Positions 57,309 to 64,000 of a stretch of 64,000 bases of DNA are shown here, in pieces. How positions within the stretch are numbered: the stretch's first letter is position 1; the number at the start of each line of letters is the position of its first letter. Below the pieces are notes generated by a model. It had not been told where the DNA came from. It saw nothing but the letters and a program-made list of their open reading frames with translations, and searched no databases. The position numbers were made by a program, and so were the translations under genes. Origin of the DNA: 2-02-FULL-45-10 sp964478235 (GTDB lineage: Bacteria; Patescibacteriota; Patescibacteriia; Magasanikbacterales; GWA2-37-8); assembly GCA_964478235.1 (NCBI GenBank), contig CAYZGX010000001.1, positions 124,001-188,000 of the forward strand. The letters are read 5' to 3'.

Positions 57309-58727
57309 ATGAAGCGTCTTGAATTAGCCCTCACCGTTCTTCTTTTACCGCTTGACTACTGTCTTATCGTCTTAGCTGGGCTCACCGCCTACAGCTTGCG
57401 CTACACGTCATTTATTACGGCTATCCGCCCGATTCTTTTTGATTTATCATTTGAAAAATTCTTACCCATCCTCCTCGTTGTCGCCTTGGGTTGGGTAGCT
57501 ATTTTTGCTTTTTCCGGGCTCTATCGCACCAACCCTAACCGCAAACTGGCTCGTGATATTAACAAAATTATCATGGCCTGCTCCACCGGATTTGCCGGTA
57601 TTGCCATTTATTTATTCTTTACGCTTCAAAAATTTGACTCCCGCTTCCTAGTTCTCACTAGCTGGATTCTTGCTATCATCTACGTCAGCTTAGGGCGCAT
57701 CCTAATGCGCGGGGTTCGCAGCCTCTTCTATCGCTTTGGCCTAGGACTGCGTAAAACAGTGATTGTCGGCAACGAAACAATTGCTGAAACTATTAAAACC
57801 GCTCTTCTCGAAGAACCTCGCCTTGGCTACCGCATCACCGGCACCTATACTAATTTTTCTGAACGCACCAAAAAAGAACTGCTCAAAAATATTCCTGACG
57901 AATTTATTCTTTCCAACCCTCGTGGCGACGAAAACGAAACACTGTCAGCTGTTGAATTTTGCAACGAGCACCATATCACTTTTAAATATTCTGCCGACCT
58001 CTTCGCCACCATCTCAAGCAACATGAGCGTGTCCACTATTGCTGGTATCCCCATTATTGAACTTCGCCGCACTCGTTTATCCGGCTGGGGCCGCGTTTTT
58101 AAACGCACCGTTGATATCGTCGGCAGTCTAGTCTTCATCATCATATTGTGGCCATTTTATATTATTACTGCCCTATCTATCCTGCTTGAAACCGGTCGCC
58201 CAGTTATTTATCGCAACGAACGAGTTGGTCAATACGGTCGAAAATTCTTCACCCTCAAGTTTCGCTCTATGTACCAAGCGCTCTCCACTGGCACACAATT
58301 TGGTGCCTCTGGCGAAAAAGCTCTCAAAGAAGAAGCTAAACTTATCAAAACCAGCAGCGTCAAAAATGGTCCTGTTTACAAAATACAAAACGACCCTCGA
58401 GTCACTCCCTTTGGCCGTTTTATCCGCCGGTGGAGCATTGATGAGCTTCCGCAGTTTTTCAACGTTCTCAAGGGTGATATGAGCCTCGTTGGCCCTCGCC
58501 CACACCAACCTCGTGAAGTTGATCACTACGAAACACACCATAAAATTGTTTTAGCGATCAAACCGGGAATAACCGGTATCGCTCAAATCTCTGGTCGAAG
58601 CAACTTAAGCTTTGAAGAAGAGATTCGCCTTGATACCTTCTATATCGAAAACTGGAGTTTACTTATGGACATCATTATTTTGTTAAAAACTCCTTTTGTT
58701 GTACTTCTGCGCAAAGGTGCCTGGTAA
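57309..58727 (+). CDS. polyprenyl glycosylphosphotransferase (initiating sugar-phosphate transferase)
   Basis: Loads the first sugar-phosphate on undecaprenyl phosphate to begin a surface polysaccharide. 472 residues: about four N-terminal transmembrane helices, a CoA-binding-like Rossmann domain (about 145-245), a further helix (about 278-300) and the C-terminal catalytic domain with VIYRNERVGQYGRKFFTLKFRSM, RVTPFGRFIRRWSIDELPQFFNVLKGDMSLVGPRP and KPGITGIAQISGRS. WbaP/WcaJ/ExoY family; the sugar is unknown. First gene of a plus-strand cluster. Confidence 0.93.
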   Translation: MKRLELALTVLLLPLDYCLIVLAGLTAYSLRYTSFITAIRPILFDLSFEKFLPILLVVALGWVAIFAFSGLYRTNPNRKLARDINKIIMACSTGFAGIAIYLFFTLQKFDSRFLVLTSWILAIIYVSLGRILMRGVRSLFYRFGLGLRKTVIVGNETIAETIKTALLEEPRLGYRITGTYTNFSERTKKELLKNIPDEFILSNPRGDENETLSAVEFCNEHHITFKYSADLFATISSNMSVSTIAGIPIIELRRTRLSGWGRVFKRTVDIVGSLVFIIILWPFYIITALSILLETGRPVIYRNERVGQYGRKFFTLKFRSMYQALSTGTQFGASGEKALKEEAKLIKTSSVKNGPVYKIQNDPRVTPFGRFIRRWSIDELPQFFNVLKGDMSLVGPRPHQPREVDHYETHHKIVLAIKPGITGIAQISGRSNLSFEEEIRLDTFYIENWSLLMDIIILLKTPFVVLLRKGAW

Positions 58728-58736
58728 CATTTCCCT

Positions 58737-59855
58737 ATGAAGATAGCCCTAGTCCATGACTATCTTGCTCAAGACGGAGGGGCGGAGCGAGTTTTAAAAG
58801 CATTTCACGAGCTGTGGCCACAAGCTCCTATTTTTGTATTGTTCTACGACAACAAAAAAATAACCGATTTCTCCACAGCTACTATCAACGAATCGTTTCT
58901 CAAACACGTTCCTGGTATCTATACTCATTTTCAGTGGTATCTCCCACTCATGCCTTTGGCTACTGAAAAATACAACCTCGACGCCTTTGATGTTGTTCTC
59001 TCTTCTACTAGTGCCTTTGCCAAAGGGGTTATCACCCCTCCACACACCATTCATATCTCCTACTGCCATACTCCAGCACGCTATTTATGGAGTGATACCC
59101 ACCACTACGTTGACGGACTTCCCTACAACCGACTCGTGAAGTCTATTTTGCCAAGGTTTATCTCCAAAATGCGTTTGTGGGATAAAATGAGTGCTGATCG
59201 AGTTGATGTTTTTATCGCCAATTCAAAGACTGTTCAATCACGTATTAGCAAATACTACCGTCGTGACAGCACCATTATTCACCCCCCAGTTGATGCCCAA
59301 AAACTTCGTCTTAGCCCCACTGTCGAAGATTATTTTGTAGCCGGCGGACGTCTTGTTCCCTACAAACGCATCGACCTGGTCATTCATACCTTCAATCGCC
59401 TCGGTTGGCCACTTAAGATTTTCGGTACCGGCCCTGAATTAAAACGGCTCCAAAGAATTGCCAAACCAAACATCACTTTCTTAGGGCGAATTAACGACGA
59501 AGAAAAAGCCGAGCTTCTCAGCCGGGCTAGCGCCTTTATCCATCCGCAAGTAGAGGATTTTGGAATAACCGCTGTTGAAAGTATGGCCTCAGGACGTCCA
59601 GTTATTGCCTTTTCCGAAGGTGGAGCTCTCGAAACAGTTGTCGCCCGAGAAACCGGCCTCTTCTTCACCGAACAAACCTGGGAATCACTGCTCGACACAC
59701 TCCTCACCTTCAACAAAAATACTTGGGATAGCGCTCGCATCCGAGAACACGCTCTCCAATTCGACTTGAGCGTTTTTAAAAACGCTATCAATAGTCACGT
59801 CACCGACCGATTTGAAGAATTTAAACGCGGTGTCACCCAACCAACTCTTGTATAA
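58737..59855 (+). CDS. glycosyltransferase family 4 (GT-B)
   Basis: 372 residues: N-terminal acceptor domain with VHDYLAQDGGAERVL and HISYCHTPARYLW, C-terminal donor domain with GGRLVPYKRIDLVI, FGTGPELKRL, FLGRINDEEKAELLSRASAFIHPQVEDFGITAVESMASGRPVIAF (the EX7E motif). WbaZ-like mannosyltransferases share the start; specificity unknown. 9 nt after the sugar transferase. Confidence 0.9.
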   Translation: MKIALVHDYLAQDGGAERVLKAFHELWPQAPIFVLFYDNKKITDFSTATINESFLKHVPGIYTHFQWYLPLMPLATEKYNLDAFDVVLSSTSAFAKGVITPPHTIHISYCHTPARYLWSDTHHYVDGLPYNRLVKSILPRFISKMRLWDKMSADRVDVFIANSKTVQSRISKYYRRDSTIIHPPVDAQKLRLSPTVEDYFVAGGRLVPYKRIDLVIHTFNRLGWPLKIFGTGPELKRLQRIAKPNITFLGRINDEEKAELLSRASAFIHPQVEDFGITAVESMASGRPVIAFSEGGALETVVARETGLFFTEQTWESLLDTLLTFNKNTWDSARIREHALQFDLSVFKNAINSHVTDRFEEFKRGVTQPTLV

Positions 59856-59858
59856 CCT

Positions 59859-60998
59859 ATGCATATCGGGATAGATCTGCGATCACTCGAACAAACTGAG
59901 CAAACTGGTGTTGGCGTGTTTACTCGTGATTTAGTTGAGACACTTGCGACCGTTCTCCCTAAAAATTCATTGGTTGGGTTTGTTAATAAAGGCAGTAAAA
60001 AACTTTCCACCCTACCTCAATTTTCATCACGCCTCTCCACTAAACTGCTTAACACCAGCCTCCTAACAACCAATCACCCACACCTTGATAGATTGCTTGA
60101 AGAAAAAGCTCAATTGGACAAACCGCTCGATTTTTTTATCTCTCCCAACAGTCATTTTACCAGCATCTCTCCTCAGACTCACCACATCCTGGTGATCCAC
60201 GATATTGCCTTTGCCCTCTTCAAAGACTACTACACGCTCAAACAGCACCTCTGGCACCGACTCGTCAATCCAGCAAAACAAAGCTCAGCGCAAAATACCC
60301 ATCTGGTTGTACCGTCGCACAATACAAAACGCGATGTGATTGATTATTTCAACATTAGTCCCGAAAAAATAACTGTCATTTATCCGGGCACACCTCTCAC
60401 CAAAACAGAACCGTCTTCAACAGAAAAAATTCGTGAAAAATATAACCTACCTCCCCGTTTTATTTTAGCTCTCGGCACCAACGAGCCGCGAAAAAATACC
60501 CCAGCCCTACTTCAAGCCTACGAACAGGCTGCACACAAACTCCCCCTCCCCTATGCACTAGTCATCGCCGGGGCAACCGGTTGGAAAAACACAGCCACCG
60601 AGCGCTCTATTAGCCAATCGGCGGTCAAAAAAAATATCCACATGATTGGATATGTGGACGAAACGGATAAAGGCGCCCTCCTTCGTGAAGCCAGCCTCTG
60701 TATTTACCCCTCTTTTTATGAAGGGTTTGGCTTTCCAGCACTCGAAGCAATGCAGGCCGGCACACCAGTTATCGCAAGCAACCGTTCATCGCTTATGGAA
60801 GTCACTGGTGCCTCAGCCTATGCCATAAACCCACACCATCCCGAAGAAATTGCCGAGGGTATTTTTCGCCTACTAACCGATACTCAACTACGAAACAACC
60901 TGATCGCACAAGGAAAAACTCAAGCCGATCTTTTTTCATGGAAAAAAGCTGGTGAAGAATGGGCTGAACTGTTTAAGCGATTACAGAGAAAGATCTAA
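59859..60998 (+). CDS. glycosyltransferase family 4 (GT-B)
   Basis: 379 residues: IGIDLRSLEQTEQTGVGVFTRDLVETL, LVIHDIAFALF, VPSHNTKRDVIDYF, FILALGTNEPRKNTPALLQAY, MIGYVDETDKGALLREASLCIYPSFYEGFGFPALEAMQAGTPVI. MtfB/WbpY-like type; donor unknown. 3 nt after the previous gene, with its last 18 nt overlapping the convergent transporter gene. Confidence 0.9.
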   Translation: MHIGIDLRSLEQTEQTGVGVFTRDLVETLATVLPKNSLVGFVNKGSKKLSTLPQFSSRLSTKLLNTSLLTTNHPHLDRLLEEKAQLDKPLDFFISPNSHFTSISPQTHHILVIHDIAFALFKDYYTLKQHLWHRLVNPAKQSSAQNTHLVVPSHNTKRDVIDYFNISPEKITVIYPGTPLTKTEPSSTEKIREKYNLPPRFILALGTNEPRKNTPALLQAYEQAAHKLPLPYALVIAGATGWKNTATERSISQSAVKKNIHMIGYVDETDKGALLREASLCIYPSFYEGFGFPALEAMQAGTPVIASNRSSLMEVTGASAYAINPHHPEEIAEGIFRLLTDTQLRNNLIAQGKTQADLFSWKKAGEEWAELFKRLQRKI

Positions 60999-62270
60999 AC
61001 CAGACAAAACATCAGCTAATGTTGGGAAAAGTGTAAACAACACTAACACTACACTGACAATAATCAAGCGGATGATTGATTCCCACGTAACAAAGGCATA
61101 AAAAAATTTTCCTGCTCGAGACTGTTCTGGCAAACCAAGAATTTTTCCTTTTCGAAGCAATAACACCAAGAAAATAAGGATAATCGGTAAAAGCATGCCG
61201 TTGACCACCTGCGCAAAAATCATAATTTGGAACAAAGACACGAATGGCAATAACGTAAAAATACAGCTTAGGCCAATAGTTACTGCCATCAAGCCGTAAA
61301 ATACCCGGGCTTCTTTCCAGGTTGTATCCATACCATGCTCAAACCCAAAAGCTTCACAAATAGAGTAGCTCGTCGTAAGCGGTAAAATAAAAGCACCCAA
61401 AAGCGACGCAAAGAAAAATCCAACACCAAAAATAATCATCGCCGCCGAACCAAGAATTGGTGTCAGGGCACGGGCTGCCGTTGATGCCGACTCCACTACC
61501 ACACCGTGATCATACAAAACTTCTTTAGTGGTTATCATAATAGCTCCTGCAATCAGACAGGTAAAAAAAGCACTAATATACACTTCAATTTTTTGAAGAC
61601 GATACTGTTCATGACTCGTTCCTTTATCAACCACGTACGACTGAATAAAAAATTGTCCCCACGGGGTAATAGTGGTGCCCATCACACCAAGTAGCGCCAT
61701 CAAAAAAGCATAGTCAGCCGGCAAACTAACCGTCAAACTTTCCCGAGCCACCTGTACCCAATCAGGTTGACTCATTACTGCCGAAATAATATAGACGAGC
61801 AAGAAAAGCGAGATGGTCATAAAAAAGCGCTCTGCCCGCTTAAACGAACCTTTATACAGAAGAACCCAGACCAAAACACCAAAAAAAGGCACGGAAATCC
61901 ATTTACTAATTCCAAACAATTCGAGTGCTGCTGCAATACCAGCAAACTCAGAAGTTGTGACGGCTAAATTCGCAAAAAATAACGTAGCAATGGCTAAAAA
62001 CGTCCAACGAATATTAAACTGCTCGCGAATGAGGGCGGACAAACCTTTACCGGTGAATACCCCGAGACGAATACCGATCTCTTGAGTAAAAGCGAGGGTG
62101 ATGAAGTTGACCACTAAAACCCAGAGCAATCCATAACCAAAACGAGACCCGACGAACGAATAGGTACTAATCCCGCCAGCATCATTATTGGCCGTCCCAG
62201 CAATCAAGGCTGGCCCAAAAACAGCCAACGAAGCCATGATTTTCGAGGTTGTTGACTTAAAAAAACGCAT
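60981..62270 (-). CDS. NRAMP-related (NRMT-like) divalent cation transporter
   Basis: 429 residues with eleven predicted transmembrane helices. TM1 reads GPALIAGTANNDAGGIST in place of the NRAMP DPGN core, followed by GYGLLWVLVVNF; it resembles the branch with a DDDPSGI-type TM1. TM6 reads GTTITPWGQFFIQS, so the metal-coordinating Met of the usual MPH is missing. NRAMP relatives that lost this Met (the NRMT group) carry Mg2+. It is 11 nt after an MgtE/CBS-type gene, supporting Mg2+ rather than Mn2+ or Fe2+. Confidence 0.85.
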   Translation of the reverse strand: MRFFKSTTSKIMASLAVFGPALIAGTANNDAGGISTYSFVGSRFGYGLLWVLVVNFITLAFTQEIGIRLGVFTGKGLSALIREQFNIRWTFLAIATLFFANLAVTTSEFAGIAAALELFGISKWISVPFFGVLVWVLLYKGSFKRAERFFMTISLFLLVYIISAVMSQPDWVQVARESLTVSLPADYAFLMALLGVMGTTITPWGQFFIQSYVVDKGTSHEQYRLQKIEVYISAFFTCLIAGAIMITTKEVLYDHGVVVESASTAARALTPILGSAAMIIFGVGFFFASLLGAFILPLTTSYSICEAFGFEHGMDTTWKEARVFYGLMAVTIGLSCIFTLLPFVSLFQIMIFAQVVNGMLLPIILIFLVLLLRKGKILGLPEQSRAGKFFYAFVTWESIIRLIIVSVVLVLFTLFPTLADVLSGLDLSL

Positions 62271-62281
62271 ACATCCAGAGA

Positions 62282-63487
62282 TTAAGCTTCGGGGTATAAA
62301 AACCGCATCACATCATCAATTGTCACCATACCGAGCAGACGATGTTTGGTGTCAACAACAGCGGCCGTGTACAAATCGTATTTAGTCATGGTGCGCACCA
62401 CATCACGAATACTATCTTCAACCTGCAAAACAGAGATGGGGTGATCTTTGGGAATTAAATCACTCAATAATTGAGCTGGCTCAGAAATAAGTAACCGACG
62501 AAGCGATACCGCTCCTCTAAACGTACCGTTAGCATCAACCACGTACACATACAAAAGCGAGCGCATTGATTTGGAACGAAGTTTAATCTCCTCTAGTGTT
62601 TCTGCCACTGTCCAATCAGGCTGAACTTGCACCATGTCAGTAGTCATAAGACCGCCAGCTGAGTCATCTTTATACACCAAAAGACGCTCAACATTACCAA
62701 GCTTACGATCAGGTAATTGTGCGAGCACTCTTTTAGCCTCTTGTTCAGGCAACATTTGAATCAAATCAGTCAGCTCGTCAACTGGCATTTTTTCCAAAAT
62801 GTCAGCGGATTTTTCAGGGCCGAGGCGACTCACCAAAATCTTCTGACGGCGGGGATCAAGCTCTTCGAGCACTTGCGCTGCTGTATCGTGATCAAGCGAA
62901 GTCACCAGGCGTGCCCCATGCTTAGCGCTTAAATCTTCAACAATGTTAGCTAAATCAGCCGGATGTAACCGAATTAAATCATTAGACAGCGAATCAACAC
63001 GCAGAGCCCCCTTCACTCGCTGAGCTTTACGCCAATCAATCAAATTAACTTTAAAGAAATCAAAGACATCCAAGAGATCGACGCCTAAACGACGTAAGAT
63101 TGCTTTAAAACTCACATCAATACCAAGCACCGACATCTGATCACGAAATACTCCTAATTTTAAATCGTTCACTCGGACAACACGCGCTCCATCAATATCT
63201 ACAATCTGTTCATCAATAATATCTCTATCTAAAAAAACACAGTCTTCACTCGGAGCTGTTTCCGGAATGGCGTGTTCTGGATTTTTCAAAGTAATTTCAG
63301 CATTACCAAGATTGGCCACAAATGAAAATGGGATAGCCTTATCCCCACGACGAGTGGCCACAACTAAAAACAGGAGCGGAGCATACCGACCTGGTTTAGG
63401 ATCTATTAAAATGTCTTTTAGACGCCCGACTACCGTATCTGCGCTGTCTCGCACCTTCAGGCGAAGTAATTGACTAAAATACATCAT
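62282..63487 (-). CDS. PRC-barrel, MgtE N-domain and CBS-pair regulatory protein
   Basis: 401 residues and no transmembrane helix. Two PRC-barrel-like segments (1-75, LLRLKVRDSADTVVGRLKDI, and about 85-130), an MgtE N-domain (about 170-265, repeated LHPADLANIVEDL, LEELDPRRQ, LEKMPVDELTDLIQMLP) and two CBS motifs (about 275-395, MTTDMVQVQPDWTVAET, ending VTIDDVMRFLYP). This is the cytosolic Mg sensor of MgtE without its channel. The channel partner is probably the adjoining NRAMP-like protein. Promoter TTGTAT (63530-63525), 17 bp, TATACT (63507-63502). Confidence 0.88.
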   Translation of the reverse strand: MMYFSQLLRLKVRDSADTVVGRLKDILIDPKPGRYAPLLFLVVATRRGDKAIPFSFVANLGNAEITLKNPEHAIPETAPSEDCVFLDRDIIDEQIVDIDGARVVRVNDLKLGVFRDQMSVLGIDVSFKAILRRLGVDLLDVFDFFKVNLIDWRKAQRVKGALRVDSLSNDLIRLHPADLANIVEDLSAKHGARLVTSLDHDTAAQVLEELDPRRQKILVSRLGPEKSADILEKMPVDELTDLIQMLPEQEAKRVLAQLPDRKLGNVERLLVYKDDSAGGLMTTDMVQVQPDWTVAETLEEIKLRSKSMRSLLYVYVVDANGTFRGAVSLRRLLISEPAQLLSDLIPKDHPISVLQVEDSIRDVVRTMTKYDLYTAAVVDTKHRLLGMVTIDDVMRFLYPEA

Positions 63488-63646
63488 AAAAAGCTACCCG
63501 TAGTATACTCGCCTTAAGACAAAAATACAACTACAGACAAGGTGGATAGAATACTCTATTTTGGCTAATTTGTCAATAAAAAAGGCTTATTTGCCGGCTG
63601 GGCTAGCCAAGTAGAGGAGCATCTGGCATACTTACGGGAAGACTCT

Positions 63647-64000
63647 ATGCGTATTGGAATTGACGCTCGCATGTATGGCTCAGCCCAAGGTGGTTTAGGG
63701 CGCTACATTGAGCAACTACTTATCCATCTAGAAAAACAGCTTACCGACGAAGAAATGGTTGTTTTTTTACGTCGCGACAATTTTAACGCCTACCAGCCAA
63801 CCCACAAAAACATCACCAAAGTCCTAGCTGACATCCCCTGGTATGGTTGGCGCGAACAACTACTGTTACCCAAAATTATTACCGCATCAAACGTTGATGT
63901 AATGCATTTTCCTCATTGGAACGTACCACTGCGCTATAACCAGCCATTCGTTGTCACTGTCCACGACTTGCTCCTCCTGCACTTCCCCACTCGCGAAGCG
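63647..64000 (+). CDS. glycosyltransferase family 4 (partial)
   Basis: N-terminal 118 residues of a GT4 enzyme running off the window. ATG 63647 begins RIGIDARMYGSAQGGLGRYIEQLL, with HFPHWNVPL and VVTVHDLLLLHFPT later. It is similar in type to the gene at 59859-60998. The polysaccharide cluster therefore resumes after the transporter pair. The 159-nt gap before it holds the divergent promoter; no convincing plus-strand promoter was found. Confidence 0.85.
   Translation, partial: MRIGIDARMYGSAQGGLGRYIEQLLIHLEKQLTDEEMVVFLRRDNFNAYQPTHKNITKVLADIPWYGWREQLLLPKIITASNVDVMHFPHWNVPLRYNQPFVVTVHDLLLLHFPTREA

Noticed and set aside
1..64000. CRISPR arrays, insertion sequences, prophage or integrons
   Set aside because: No repeat-spacer pattern, transposase, integrase or terminal inverted repeats seen. 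The Com-like protein alone is not evidence of a Mu-like prophage.

Overview
The window is a dense 64 kb stretch of a small-genome bacterium, most likely Candidatus Patescibacteria (CPR). This rests on tightly packed operons, many starts without a Shine-Dalgarno, a VirB2-type pilin fused to a Cys-rich domain, a lone membrane-anchored peptide-binding protein without permease genes, shortened housekeeping enzymes (AspRS without GAD, UvrC without HhH, a compact UvrA), tRNAs without encoded CCA, and rplK without rplA. The exact class cannot be fixed from sequence alone. Sigma70-type promoters (TTGACA-N17-TATACT) are unusually easy to read, and strong hairpin terminators are frequent. Of 60 complete genes, 59 end in TAA or TAG and one ends in TGA.

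Layout. 1-11 kb (minus): lower glycolysis (gpmI, eno, pgk, with gap further on) interleaved with a SIMPL protein, a D,D-carboxypeptidase, scpA/scpB, aspS, a CAP-domain membrane protein and a lipoprotein. 11-17 kb (minus): an rRNA methyltransferase, tsf/rpsB, then a three-gene cassette of unknown function. 17-19.6 kb (plus): rpmE, prfA, prmC. 19.6-30.5 kb: DUF3048 protein, rplY, a zinc-ribbon protein, a methyltransferase, an atypical secreted protein, and uvrC-uvrA and uvrB with a lipoprotein and SanA-like protein between. 30.6-31.1 kb: a gene-free region encoding a highly structured RNA of no class I recognise. 31-41.7 kb: rodA, gyrB, a PP2C phosphatase, an atypical lipoprotein, secE-nusG-rplK, queA-mltG-nucleotidyltransferase-PAP2. 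41.8-49 kb: tRNA-Ile(UAU), rluD-like, gmk, rplS, a second uvrA, VirB2-like pilin fusion, DsbA-like protein. 49-57 kb (plus): secG, a family-5 binding protein, tRNA-Leu, RNase J, Com-like zinc protein, and an anaerobic ribonucleotide reductase operon in which the glycyl-radical domain is a separate 67-residue protein; RNase P RNA follows on the minus strand. 57-64 kb: surface-polysaccharide genes surrounding an NRAMP-like transporter paired with an MgtE/CBS-type regulatory protein.

How it works together: the genes describe an anaerobic, fermentative, walled cell with substrate-level ATP synthesis, its own excision repair, Sec export, disulfide formation outside the membrane and a polysaccharide coat. 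The most notable items are the split NrdD, the structured RNA at 30.6-31.1 kb, the unknown three-gene cassette, the NRAMP/MgtE-like pair, and repeated overlap of terminators with the next promoter.
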